Below are positions 1-8,578 of a stretch of DNA of 64,000 bases, in pieces. This DNA is from Bradyrhizobium monzae (GTDB lineage Bacteria; Pseudomonadota; Alphaproteobacteria; Rhizobiales; Xanthobacteraceae). Location: assembly GCF_021458635.1 (NCBI RefSeq), contig NZ_JAIRDQ010000001.1, positions 806,001 through 870,000 of the forward strand. Reading direction: 5' to 3'. The position numbers were made by a program, and so were the translations under genes. The notes under the pieces are model-generated. The model worked only from the letters and a program-made list of their open reading frames with translations, was not told the DNA's origin and did not search any database. The stretch's first letter is position 1. Every line of letters starts with the position of its first letter.

Positions 1-490
1 GGACAATCTCGACGCCTCCGGTCAACCAGTTGACGCGCACCTCGTAACCCATGCCGGGCCGCGCCAGCGCGATCGTCCCGCCGCACGACATGCCTGACGG
101 AAAGAAATCGATCGACCGCCCCGTGGCGCGATCGGCGCAGCGCGACGCCAACGTCGCCTGCACGATCACGTCGCGCGGCAGGCGGATGGTCTGTCCGGTG
201 ACGCCGGATCGGATCGCGCGTGCCTCCGCATCGACCTGGGTTGCGACCCTGACCTGGCGGCGCAGCGCGCTGTTGCGATCGGATTTCAACAGTGCCGCGG
301 TTTCAACCGCGTAGCTCTCGAGCTTTGCCCGCGTCGTCGAGCGCGGAATCGCCGGCAGGATGATGGCGGCGAGCAGGCCGATGATCGCAAGCACGCACAG
401 GATCTCGATCAGAGCGAAGCCTTGTGCATCCAAGGCTTGCGCATCGAAGCCTTTCGCACCACGAGCTGGCTCAGCGCGCGCCGCTGACAA
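1..490 (-). CDS. gspH: Type II secretion minor pseudopilin GspH (partial, 3' end beyond window)
   Basis: The reading frame is open from the window edge. It carries the type IV pilin-like motif GFALIEILCVLAIIGLLAAI, a Gly-Phe prepilin cleavage site followed by a hydrophobic helix, about 20 residues after the start. I chose a TTG at 490 that overlaps the end of gspG; no ATG lies in frame before the motif. The pseudopilin would be processed by the prepilin peptidase at 6584-7180 and sit at the pseudopilus tip. The Glu at +5 after the cleavage site is present. Codons run off position 1, so the C-terminus is missing. GspH is preferred over GspI because the gene directly follows gspG. Confidence 0.75.
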   Translation of the reverse strand, partial: MSAARAEPARGAKGFDAQALDAQGFALIEILCVLAIIGLLAAIILPAIPRSTTRAKLESYAVETAALLKSDRNSALRRQVRVATQVDAEARAIRSGVTGQTIRLPRDVIVQATLASRCADRATGRSIDFFPSGMSCGGTIALARPGMGYEVRVNWLTGGVEIV

Positions 491-926
491 TGTCGGCTGC
501 CGTTCCACTGCCGCCTTCCTGACCGTCCGATCCGAGCGAGATGATGTCGTAGGGAGCGCTCGCTCCCGGCGACCGATAGACATAGACGTGGCCCCAGGGA
601 TCGGTCGGCACCACGCCACCGCGCAGATACGGCCCGTTCCAGCCGGCCTGGTTGTTGCTGCGCGCCAGCCCGGTGAGACCCTCATTCGACGTCGGATAGC
701 GGCCGAGATCGAGATAGTAGAGATCAAGCGCGCTGGAGAAACTCTCGATCTGGATCTTTGCCGCCTTGGCCTTGGACTCGCTGAGATAGTTCAGCACCCG
801 GGGACCGACCAGCGCCATGATCATCCCGATGATGGTGATGACGACGAGCATCTCGACCAGGGTGAAGCCGGCCTCCCCTCGGTCTGCGCGCCGCCGGCTG
901 CGCCTTGACGATGCATGTTTGGTCAC
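471..926 (-). CDS. gspG: Type II secretion major pseudopilin GspG
   Basis: A 151-residue protein with a basic leader and the prepilin motif GFTLVEMLVVITIIGMI at residues 20-36. The GspG signature follows: RYPTSNEGLTGL, then a PTDPWG turn and a C-terminal SLGSDGQEGG loop, which in the family binds calcium. GspG subunits polymerise into the periplasmic pseudopilus that pushes substrates through the secretin. The length is typical of the family. It lies 23 bases downstream of gspF and its stop overlaps the proposed gspH start, so efgh form one minus-strand operon. Confidence 0.95.
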   Translation of the reverse strand: MTKHASSRRSRRRADRGEAGFTLVEMLVVITIIGMIMALVGPRVLNYLSESKAKAAKIQIESFSSALDLYYLDLGRYPTSNEGLTGLARSNNQAGWNGPYLRGGVVPTDPWGHVYVYRSPGASAPYDIISLGSDGQEGGSGTAADIVSGAR

Positions 927-949
927 TCGAACCCCTCCCCTACTTTACC

Positions 950-2161
950 CTAACCGACAATCTGGCTCACCGACATCAGCGCCGTCATCACCGACGTAAT
1001 CAAGCCGCCGACGACGAGCGAGATCGCGATGATCGCCGCAGGCCCCGCAATGCCGACGGCGCGGTCGAGCGTACGCTGCAGCTTGACCTCATAGAACTCG
1101 GCGACCCGGCCGGACAGCATCGGCAACTGCCCCGTCTCGTCGCCGAGTCTCAGCATGCGCACCGCCATCGCCGGCAGCGCGTCCGTTTCGGCAAGCGCAT
1201 CGGAAAGCTTTGAACCATGGCGGACGCGGTCCGCAGCATCGCTCCAGACCGCGGACGGGCCCGTCGTTGCCATCATATCGATCAGGATCCGCAGCGTGGT
1301 GGTGAGGTTGACGCCGCTACCAAGCAGCAGACCGAGATTGCGGCAGAACAGCGCCGTGCGGTACGAGCGCATCACGTTGCGGATCGCCGGCAGCCGCGTG
1401 ATCGCATTGGTCATGCCGCTGCGGACGCGCTCCTGACGCAACAGCAACCACGCGGCGGCGATCGTGGCAGCAAGCCCGGCCAGCACTGCGTCGGAATTGC
1501 CCCGCAGGAAAGTCGAGATGTTCAGGAACACGCCGACGATCGGATCGACCTTGGCGCCGAAATCCTGCAACACGCTGGCAAACTGCGGCAGCACGAAAGT
1601 GAGGAAGAACAGCAGCACACAGCCGGCCGCGCCCAGCACGAAGAGGGGATAGCGGATCGCATCCGTCAGCCGGCGCTTCAGCGCCTCGCCGCGCGCGCGC
1701 TCACCGGCCAGCACCTCGAGCACCTGATCCAGCGATCCCGACGCCTCGCCAACCCGCACCAGCGCGATATACATCGGCGGGAACAGCCCCTCATGCCGTA
1801 CCAGCGCCTCGGCAAAACTCTCGCCGGAGACAACGCGCGCGCGGATGTCGGCGACGACCGGCCGCAACCTTCCGAAATCGGGATCGGCGGCGAGCAGCTC
1901 CAGCCCGTCATTGATGCGGGCGCCGGCCCGCAACAGCAGCGCGAGGTCACGGGTGAAGATGGTGACGTCTTCGGCCTTCGGCCTGTTGAAGAGGCTGAGC
2001 GCACTGCGCGCCGCGCCGCCCTCTTCCGGCGTGACGTTGTCGACCAGCACCAGGCCGAGCCGCTCGATCCGCTGCGCCACGTCGCCGGGCGCAGACGCGG
2101 CGATGGCCCCGGAGACCAGTTCGCCGTTGGCATTGAGCGCGCGGTAGCGATAGTTCGGCAT
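950..2161 (-). CDS. gspF: Type II secretion inner-membrane platform protein GspF
   Basis: A 403-residue protein beginning MPNYRYRALNANGE, the usual GspF/PilC opening. It has two T2SSF domains (about residues 65-190 and 270-390), each followed by hydrophobic membrane helices such as YPLFVLGAAGCVLLFFLTF. The frame stays open upstream, but that extension is repeat-derived sequence, so the ATG at 2161 is preferred. GspF anchors the GspE ATPase and the pseudopilus assembly. It is separated from gspE by about 215 bases that hold two palindromic repeats. Confidence 0.93.
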   Translation of the reverse strand: MPNYRYRALNANGELVSGAIAASAPGDVAQRIERLGLVLVDNVTPEEGGAARSALSLFNRPKAEDVTIFTRDLALLLRAGARINDGLELLAADPDFGRLRPVVADIRARVVSGESFAEALVRHEGLFPPMYIALVRVGEASGSLDQVLEVLAGERARGEALKRRLTDAIRYPLFVLGAAGCVLLFFLTFVLPQFASVLQDFGAKVDPIVGVFLNISTFLRGNSDAVLAGLAATIAAAWLLLRQERVRSGMTNAITRLPAIRNVMRSYRTALFCRNLGLLLGSGVNLTTTLRILIDMMATTGPSAVWSDAADRVRHGSKLSDALAETDALPAMAVRMLRLGDETGQLPMLSGRVAEFYEVKLQRTLDRAVGIAGPAAIIAISLVVGGLITSVMTALMSVSQIVG

Positions 2162-2212
2162 GGTTAGCGCAGCATGAGCTTGAGTTGAATCGATTGACCG
2201 CGGGGTCGGTGC

Positions 2213-2330
2213 ACCTCTCCCGCTTGCGGGAGAGGTCGCGCCGGAGGCGCGGGTGAGGGTTCTCTCCCCTTGGGGGTTCTCGATTGCGGAGATACCCTCT
2301 CCCCAACCCTCCCCCGCAAGCGGGGGAGGG
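2213..2330. repeat. Inverted pair of intergenic palindromic repeats
   Basis: Two perfect palindromes lie between gspE and gspF. The first has arms ACCTCTCCCGC and GCGGGAGAGGT around TT (2213-2236). The second has arms CCCTCCCCCGC and GCGGGGGAGGG around AA (2307-2330). Their flanking sequences (GGTGC, GAGAGGG) match when one copy is reversed, so they are two opposite-facing copies of one repeat type. A related palindrome is at 11913-11926. They could stabilise or attenuate the gspE-F transcript; that is inference. Confidence 0.85.
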
Positions 2331-2376
2331 AGAGCACCTCCCTCGTTGCAGCTTTTGAACCTAATCTCATCATGTT

Positions 2377-4071
2377 CTACCGCACCGTCGTGACGCGGAA
2401 GACCTCGGGCACCGTCGTCAACCCGGCCCGGCATTTGGCGACAGCATCCTCGAGCATCGTCGTCATGCCGCCCCGCATCGCAGCGGCGTCGATGGAGTGA
2501 GAGTCGGTCTGCGGCCCGATCAGCGTACGGACCTCGTCGGACATTTCGAGGATCTCGAACACGCCGTTGCGGCCACGATAACCGGTACCGCCGCAGCGTT
2601 CGCAGCCGCCGGCTTCGTGCACGACCTCGCCGCATTTGAAGCCGATCACGGCAAAGCGCGGGTCCTTGGCGAGATCGGCCTCGGTCAGCGCGTGCGGCAC
2701 CTTGCAACGGTCGCACAGCATACGAACCAGCCGCTGCGCCACCACCGCACGCAGCGTCGACTTGAGCAGGAAACCCTCGATGCCGAGATCGATCAGGCGC
2801 GGCACGGCAGCAGCCGCGGTCTCGGTATGCAGCGTCGTCAGCACGAGATGGCCGGTGAGCGCGGCATGGATCGCGATATGCGCGGTCTCGGCGTCGCGGA
2901 CCTCGCCAACCATGATCACGTCGGGGTCCTGGCGCACGAAAGAGCGCATGGCGGAAGCGAAGGTCAGGCCGATCGACGGCTTGACCTGAGACTGGTTGAT
3001 GCCGGGGATCTCGTACTCGACGGGATCCTCGATGGTGAGGATCTTGCGCGTCGGCTCGTTGAGAATCGACAGCATGGTGGCAAGCGTCGTGGTCTTGCCG
3101 CTGCCGGTCGGTCCCGTGACCACGATCATGCCGTGCGGCATCGCGAGCAGCCGCGTCATCACGGCCTCATCGCGCGCGCCGAGCCCGAGCTTGCTCATCT
3201 CGAGCAGGCCGCGGTCTCGGGGCAGCAGGCGGATCACCGCGCTCTCGCCATGCTGCGTTGGCATGGTGGCGACACGGACGTCGAGCTCGCTGCGTCCGAC
3301 GCGGACACGTGCCGCGCCGTCCTGCGGCAAGCGCCGTTCAGCGATATTGAGGCTGGCGAGAATCTTGATGCGGGAGATCAGCGCCTGCGGCGGGATGCCG
3401 TGCGGCGACGGTAGCGGGCGCAGCAAGCCGTCGACGCGCATGCGCACTACGAGACCAGCGCGGAACGGCTCGACATGAATGTCGCTGGCACGCAGATCGA
3501 CCGCGCGCTCCAGCAGATCGTTGAGCGCACGCACCACCGGCGCACCGCTGGCGAGATCGCGCAGGCTCTCGATGTCGTCGTCGGATTGCCCCGCGCGGCC
3601 GGTGCTATGGTCTGCATTCGCATCGTCGGCATCGGTTCGCTGATCCAAGACCGTCGTAATGTCCTCATATGACGCTACGACGACATCGACCGGCGTTCCG
3701 AACACGATTTCGGCGGCACGAATGGCCGCGGTGTCGGAGGGATCGGCAACAGCCAGGCGAAATCCGCCATCCGGCGCGCCAAAGGGAAAGATGGTGGATT
3801 CTCGCAGAAATCGCCGCGAAAACCCCTCGAGACGGGGCGTGGTCGTGAGCAGCTGCGGAAGGCTCATCCGCGGCAGAGCAAAATAATCGGACAGCTCGTC
3901 GGCGAATTCCGCCGCCGACAGATCGGTGGCCTCCCAGAATTCGCGCAGTGGACGCGTCAGCGCCGTATTGGCTGACCGTTCGACACGGACATGCGCCCGC
4001 GGCGGCAGTGAATATTTTTCCAGGAGATGCTGCCTGAAGCTATCGGCGGAGCGGTCGCGCATCGCATTCAC
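2377..4071 (-). CDS. gspE: Type II secretion assembly ATPase GspE
   Basis: About 564 residues with an N-terminal MshEN/GspE-N region, then the T2SS ATPase core: Walker A GPTGSGKTTTL, Walker B region VGEVRDAETA, an Asp-box FVRQDPDVIMVGE, and a His box with ALTGHLVLTTLHT. A four-cysteine zinc motif (CDRCK...CERCGGTGYRGR) near the C-terminus is typical of GspE. The hexamer powers pseudopilus assembly at the cytoplasmic face. I chose GTG at 4071, with AAGG eight bases upstream; ATG at 4062 and TTG at 4098 are alternatives. It leads the minus-strand gsp operon and diverges from gspD. Confidence 0.93.
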   Translation of the reverse strand: MNAMRDRSADSFRQHLLEKYSLPPRAHVRVERSANTALTRPLREFWEATDLSAAEFADELSDYFALPRMSLPQLLTTTPRLEGFSRRFLRESTIFPFGAPDGGFRLAVADPSDTAAIRAAEIVFGTPVDVVVASYEDITTVLDQRTDADDANADHSTGRAGQSDDDIESLRDLASGAPVVRALNDLLERAVDLRASDIHVEPFRAGLVVRMRVDGLLRPLPSPHGIPPQALISRIKILASLNIAERRLPQDGAARVRVGRSELDVRVATMPTQHGESAVIRLLPRDRGLLEMSKLGLGARDEAVMTRLLAMPHGMIVVTGPTGSGKTTTLATMLSILNEPTRKILTIEDPVEYEIPGINQSQVKPSIGLTFASAMRSFVRQDPDVIMVGEVRDAETAHIAIHAALTGHLVLTTLHTETAAAAVPRLIDLGIEGFLLKSTLRAVVAQRLVRMLCDRCKVPHALTEADLAKDPRFAVIGFKCGEVVHEAGGCERCGGTGYRGRNGVFEILEMSDEVRTLIGPQTDSHSIDAAAMRGGMTTMLEDAVAKCRAGLTTVPEVFRVTTVR

Positions 4072-4131
4072 GGCGTTGACCTTGTTACTTGAATACAACA
4101 GCTTCGATGGAGCACGGAAGGTCCTTTGCCC

Positions 4132-4159
4132 TTGACTTATTTCTTAGCAAAAACATAAT
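4132..4159 (+). promoter_or_regulatory. Candidate sigma-70 promoter for gspD
   Basis: TTGACT at 4132-4137 and CATAAT at 4154-4159 are separated by 16 bases and lie about 40 bases upstream of the gspD ATG. Each hexamer matches the consensus at five of six positions. The region is AT-rich compared with its surroundings. Confidence 0.5.
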
Positions 4160-4200
4160 CGTGCCGCAAATAATTGCGCGTCCGAGCCAAGGGGGATCGG

Positions 4201-6579
4201 ATGCTTTTTTCTCACAGCGTTGGTAGGCGTATCTTGTTTGAAGTGGTCCAGCCGCTTTTGCGCCTGCGCTCAGCATTGACTGGAACGCTCGTTCTTTTGT
4301 CGTCCGCGTTCCTGCTCACCGCCTGCATCGTCACGGCCGACCAATCGGTCGAAGCTGACCCCAAGGATCCGCGCGCCCAGGATCTCGTCGACAAGATCCG
4401 TTCCCTCGACCTCCAGCCCCGGCAACCTGCGGATGCAGGGGCAAGCGGCGTGGGTCAAGCGAAATCATCCAAGCCCGCGATCTATCTCAGCGATGGTGCA
4501 ACGCCGCAGGGCGGCGCGCTTGCCGAGCGCGACGATGGCGGCGGCAGCGGCTACGACCTCAACTTCGAGAACGCCCCCGTGGCGACGGTCGCAAAGGTCA
4601 TCCTTGGTGACGTACTCAACGTTGGCTACACCATCGATCCCCGCGTGCAGGGAACCGTGACGCTGGCCTCAGTGCGTCCGGTGCCCAAGGCGGACGCGAT
4701 CTATGTGCTCGAGAATGCGCTGCGCATGTCAGGCGTGGCGCTGGTGCGCGACCGTACCGGCTATCGCCTGCTGCCGGCGCCGGAAGCCGGCCCCGGCGGC
4801 ATCGACCGTTCGGCAAGCACGGAAGCCGGCCAAGGCATCACCGTCGTGCCGCTGCGCTATACGTCGGCGCAGAACATCTTCAAGCTGCTCGATGCTTTTG
4901 GCGTGAAAGCCTCGACCATGCGCCCCGACAATTCCCGCAACACGCTGATCGTCAGCGGCAGCGGAACGGACCGGGCAAGCGCAGTCGACACAATTCTGTC
5001 GTTCGACGCCGACTGGATGCGTGGACAATCGGTCGGCATCTTCCCGGTGCGCAATTCCTCGCCCGAGCCTGTCATCGCCGAGATCGAGAAGATCATGGAT
5101 TCCGGCGATGGCGGCATGGGCCAGAACGTCATCAAGCTGCAGCCGATCGCCCGGCTCAACTCGATCCTCGTGGTGAGCCAGAAGCCGGAATATCTGAAGC
5201 GCGCGCAGACCTGGATTGCGCGGCTCGACCGCTCCGATACCGATGGCGTGAACCTGAAATCCTATCCGTTGCGCTACGGCAATTCCAAGCTGGTCGTGTC
5301 GATGCTCAACGAGATGCTGTTCAACCAGAGCGCGGCGAGCAACACGACGCTCGACAGCGCGTCGAGCCAGGTCGCGCCCGGCGCGGGAATTTCGTCGTCG
5401 ACCTCACCTAATCCTGTCGCCTCGCTGAGCGCATTGCCGACAGCTGCGTCCGGCGCCGCGACCCCGGTCACCGGAGCGCCCGGATCATCATTCGGCGCCC
5501 GCCCCGCGCCTGCGGCGTCCGCCACGCCGGCGCAAGACAACAACAGCTTCGGTGCTCCCAACGGCAATGGCTCGAAGTCCATCAACGGCATTCTCCAGAA
5601 CGTGCGTATCACCGCCGACGTCACCAACAATGCCGTTCTCGTCTATGCCAACCAGGACGCGCAGCGCGTCGTCGAGCAGACCATCCGCCAGATCGACCGG
5701 CCGCAGCGCCAGATCGCCATCGAGGCGACGATCGCCGAGGTGACGCTGAACGATCAGTTGAACTATGGCGTGCAGTTCTTCCTGGCGAGCCAGAAGGGTT
5801 CGATCTCCAACACCATCTCCGGCGTCAGCAATGCCGCGACTGTTGGCAGCGGTGCCGTCGAAGCGGCATCCAACGCGGTCAACGCCGCGTCCGGTGCGCT
5901 GCTCGGACGCGTCTTGCCGGGCTTCAACTTCCTGATCGGCTCGGAGAACTCGCCGCGTGTCATTCTCGACGCGCTGCATGGTGTCACCAACGTCAAGGTG
6001 CTGTCGAACCCGTCGCTGGTGGTGCTCGACAACCAGCCGGCGACCTTGCAGGTCGGCGATCAGGTGCCGTTCTCGACCGGCACCGCGACGGTGCTGACCG
6101 CCAACAACACCGTCGTCAACACCATCGACTACAAGAACACCGGCATCATCCTGCGCGTGCTGCCGCGCGCCAATGCGAACGGCAATGTCGTGCTTGATAT
6201 CGAGCAGGAGATCTCGAGCGTGGCCGCCGGCAGCGCCAACTCGCTGACGCCGACGATCTCGCAGCGCCGGGTCAAGAGCTCGATCGCGGTGACGAGCGGA
6301 CAAACCGTGCTGCTCGCCGGCCTGATCAGCGAGACCGAGAACAAGCAGCGCCAGGGCGTGCCGATCCTGGACTCGCTTCCGGGCGTAGGCGACGCCTTCT
6401 CGCACCAGACCACCGCACGCGGCCGCACCGAGCTGATCCTGTTCATCCGCCCGACCGTCATCAAGGACGGCGTCGATGCCCATGTCATCGCCGAGGAGAT
6501 GCGCAGCAAGATGAACAGCCGCCTGGTCGGGACCAGCAATCCCGTGGTCACCGTCAGCCCGCCCAGGGCCGCGCGCTGA
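4201..6579 (+). CDS. gspD: Type II secretion outer-membrane secretin GspD
   Basis: About 792 residues. A signal peptide ends in a lipobox-like LTAC (FLLTACIVTAD), suggesting a lipid-anchored secretin. N0-N3 repeats follow (YDLNFENAPVATVAKVILGD; ITVVPLRYTSAQNIFKLL; PLRYGNSKLVVSMLNEML), with a low-complexity Ala/Pro/Ser linker around residues 390-460. The C-terminal secretin domain contains VPFSTGTATVL and VTSGQTVLLAGLI. ATG at 4201 has GGGGGA in good position; an upstream TTG at 4174 is less likely. The protein forms the outer-membrane pore. It is transcribed away from gspE-H and followed four bases later by the prepilin peptidase. Confidence 0.95.
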   Translation: MLFSHSVGRRILFEVVQPLLRLRSALTGTLVLLSSAFLLTACIVTADQSVEADPKDPRAQDLVDKIRSLDLQPRQPADAGASGVGQAKSSKPAIYLSDGATPQGGALAERDDGGGSGYDLNFENAPVATVAKVILGDVLNVGYTIDPRVQGTVTLASVRPVPKADAIYVLENALRMSGVALVRDRTGYRLLPAPEAGPGGIDRSASTEAGQGITVVPLRYTSAQNIFKLLDAFGVKASTMRPDNSRNTLIVSGSGTDRASAVDTILSFDADWMRGQSVGIFPVRNSSPEPVIAEIEKIMDSGDGGMGQNVIKLQPIARLNSILVVSQKPEYLKRAQTWIARLDRSDTDGVNLKSYPLRYGNSKLVVSMLNEMLFNQSAASNTTLDSASSQVAPGAGISSSTSPNPVASLSALPTAASGAATPVTGAPGSSFGARPAPAASATPAQDNNSFGAPNGNGSKSINGILQNVRITADVTNNAVLVYANQDAQRVVEQTIRQIDRPQRQIAIEATIAEVTLNDQLNYGVQFFLASQKGSISNTISGVSNAATVGSGAVEAASNAVNAASGALLGRVLPGFNFLIGSENSPRVILDALHGVTNVKVLSNPSLVVLDNQPATLQVGDQVPFSTGTATVLTANNTVVNTIDYKNTGIILRVLPRANANGNVVLDIEQEISSVAAGSANSLTPTISQRRVKSSIAVTSGQTVLLAGLISETENKQRQGVPILDSLPGVGDAFSHQTTARGRTELILFIRPTVIKDGVDAHVIAEEMRSKMNSRLVGTSNPVVTVSPPRAAR

Positions 6580-6583
6580 CGGC

Positions 6584-7180
6584 GTGACCGGGGAAGATGC
6601 GCATGACGGGATCCGCGCTCCGCTCGTCCTCAGCCTCGTGCTGCTCGTCACCGTGCTCGCAAGCCTCGTCATGGCACCCGCCGCGGAAGGCCTGTATGGC
6701 GCGTTCCTGGCCGCTCTCATGCTCGCCATCGCCGCGAACGATGCCAGCCATTATCTGATCCCGAACGAGCTGACCGGGGCCGCCTTCGCGCTCGCCCTGC
6801 TCCGCGCCGCCGCTCTTGTGCCCGACATCGGTGCCGAGGCGCTGCTCTGGCCGGTCGCACGCGCCGTCGCGGTGGCGCTTCCACTGCTGCTGCTGATGCT
6901 GGCCTACCGGTACTGGCGCGGCCGCGACGGCCTCGGGCTCGGCGACGTCAAGCTCGCGGCGGTGGCCGGAGCCTGGCTCGATCTTGCGACGGTGGTTGCG
7001 GTGATCGAGGCGGCGGCTCTCGCCGCGATTGCCGTCTACATCGCAAATGCTGCGTTGCAGAGGAAACCGCTGCGCGGGACCGCGTTCCTGCCGTTCGGGC
7101 TGTTTTTGGCGCCGTCGATCTGGATCGGCTGGCTGGGCGAGACCTGGTATCTGAACTGGCTCGGCGGCTGGCCCGGCTAA
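6584..7180 (+). CDS. Short A24-family prepilin peptidase
   Basis: A 198-residue, highly hydrophobic protein with about six membrane segments. The two catalytic Asp regions of type 4 prepilin peptidases are visible: ANDASHYLIPNELT and GLGLGDVKLAA. It lacks the N-terminal cysteine-rich methylase half of full-length GspO/PilD, so it resembles the shorter CpaA/TadV-type enzymes. Start is GTG at 6584, four bases after the gspD stop, so it is translationally linked. Its expected job is to remove the leader peptides of GspG and GspH. Confidence 0.85.
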   Translation: MTGEDAHDGIRAPLVLSLVLLVTVLASLVMAPAAEGLYGAFLAALMLAIAANDASHYLIPNELTGAAFALALLRAAALVPDIGAEALLWPVARAVAVALPLLLLMLAYRYWRGRDGLGLGDVKLAAVAGAWLDLATVVAVIEAAALAAIAVYIANAALQRKPLRGTAFLPFGLFLAPSIWIGWLGETWYLNWLGGWPG

Positions 7181-7279
7181 AGCCCGACGCGCTCAGGGTG
7201 AAATCTCATCGCCGCACAACTTTCCCGCCCCGACCTCGTACCGTGCACGGTGTTGTTTTCGGGTTTTTTGTCGAAGGGC

Positions 7280-7321
7280 CGCTGACGCCGATCGGCCCCA
7301 GCGAGCCAATGGGCGTCAGCG
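7280..7321. repeat. 10-bp inverted repeat at the stop of the Sel1 gene
   Basis: CGCTGACGCC (7280-7289) and GGCGTCAGCG (7312-7321) are perfect inverted arms with a 22-base spacer. The right arm overlaps the stop codon of the Sel1 gene. The only T-run (7264-7269) is on the wrong side for an intrinsic terminator on the plus strand and reads as A on the minus strand, so I call a repeat rather than a terminator. Confidence 0.6.
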
Positions 7322-7861
7322 CTCGCGGCTCGGCGCCCATTCCAGCGCCCGCAGGCGGGCCTGGGCGATCTCGCCACGCGTCATCTTCGTGGTGACGGCG
7401 TCGCGGATCCGGGCCCTCGCCTCGCGCACCCGCGGCGGCGATGCCGCGGCCGACAGGTTCAGCCATTTGGAGGCTTCGACGATGTCCTGCGGCACGCCAA
7501 AGCCGCGGTCGTAGAGCAGCCCCAGCGAATATTGCGCCCGGGGATCGCCCTGCTCCGCCGCTCGCCGGTACCACATCGCAGCTTCCGTGTAGTTCTGCGG
7601 CACGCCGCGGCCGGTCTCGAACAGGAAGCCCAGATAGGACTGCGCCGCCACGTTGCCGCGCTCGGCAAGCGGAATGAAGCTGCGCGACGCCGTCACATAG
7701 TCCTGCCGCTGAAAGGCGGAGATGCCTTGGCCGAAGGATTGGGCGTGGGCGGGGATTGCGGGCAGGAGCAGGAGCGCGACGGCAGCAAGGGCCCATCCGG
7801 CCCGTCGCAAAAAGCCGGCTTGGCGCCGGCATCCAACATCGCATCCGTCGAGAGACTTCAT
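7316..7861 (-). CDS. Exported Sel1-repeat (TPR-like) protein
   Basis: About 181 residues: a signal peptide ending in AHAQS, then Sel1-like repeats such as AAQSYLGFLFETGRGVPQNY and AQYSLGLLYDRGFGVPQDI. The Sel1 family mediates protein-protein contacts, often at the envelope. ATG at 7861 is chosen because GGAGA lies nine bases upstream and the signal peptide starts there; the frame is open much further upstream but without signal-like character. The gene converges on the prepilin peptidase gene. A specific function cannot be assigned. Confidence 0.8.
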   Translation of the reverse strand: MKSLDGCDVGCRRQAGFLRRAGWALAAVALLLLPAIPAHAQSFGQGISAFQRQDYVTASRSFIPLAERGNVAAQSYLGFLFETGRGVPQNYTEAAMWYRRAAEQGDPRAQYSLGLLYDRGFGVPQDIVEASKWLNLSAAASPPRVREARARIRDAVTTKMTRGEIAQARLRALEWAPSRER

Positions 7862-8131
7862 GCCGCCCATTCTCCGCATGCGCGCAAGACTAGTCTGACG
7901 GCGCGAGGGAATCCAGAGCAGCCATAAGCCAATCGTGGCGCTGCCATTGCCGAACGCCGTCGTCCTGATGTTCCATGAAGTCAGCCGTGACACGCAATTT
8001 GTGACTATTGAAATCGATCGAGCTTTTGCGCAATTGTGCACTTTCACACAATCGGTCCGACGGAGTTCTATCGGCACAGCTGCGCGGCTCGTGACAAGGT
8101 ATCGCACAATTTCGAGGCTGCGAAGGAAACC

Positions 8132-8419
8132 ATGAAGATATTTCGACTGTCAGCCTGTACTCTCGGTGCGCTGTACGCCCTCGCCAGCTTTGGAGGATCG
8201 CCCGCTATGCATTCCAAAGCGAATGCGGCTGAAAGCGCCCGCGAGAAGCGCTCGCCGACGGTTCCACCCGCTCGGGACCCTTCTGTCGCCGTGGCGGAGG
8301 AGTACGACACCGCCCGCCGCAAAAACACAGTGGAAGCCTACAAGCTTTTCATTGCGCGCCATGGTGACGACCCGCTTGCCGCGAAGGCGCGCGCCGACCT
8401 CTGGCGTCTATCGCGCTAG
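8132..8419 (+). CDS. Small exported protein of unknown function
   Basis: A 95-residue protein starting at ATG 8132 with GAAGGAAA upstream. It has an apparent signal peptide (MKIFRLSACTLGALYALASF), then a charged region. The C-terminal half, with EEYDTARRKNTVEAYKLFIA and GDDPLAAKARADLW, reads like half of a TPR helical pair. Codon use matches the neighbours, so it is probably real. It is divergent from the Sel1 gene and 160 bases upstream of the CoA-transferase gene. Confidence 0.6.
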   Translation: MKIFRLSACTLGALYALASFGGSPAMHSKANAAESAREKRSPTVPPARDPSVAVAEEYDTARRKNTVEAYKLFIARHGDDPLAAKARADLWRLSR

Positions 8420-8578
8420 GCGGCATCGCTCGTGCGACGTCGCCGGCGCCGGGTTCTCAAAGACCCATGCCGGCAGATTTTTGGTCCCCCGCGCATGGCT
8501 GGCTATCCCAGCCGACGCTTGCCGCATGACCTTTCGGCACTATGGTAGGCCCGCAATCTGTTCCCGGAGCCACCCACG

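Noticed and set aside
950..2716. GspF extended upstream to 588 residues
   Set aside because: The extension crosses the palindromic repeat pair and gspE; the family N-terminus begins at ATG 2161.
7261..7321. Rho-independent terminator between the prepilin peptidase and Sel1 genes
   Set aside because: The T-run precedes the inverted repeat on the plus strand and reads as A on the minus strand, so it does not fit either direction.
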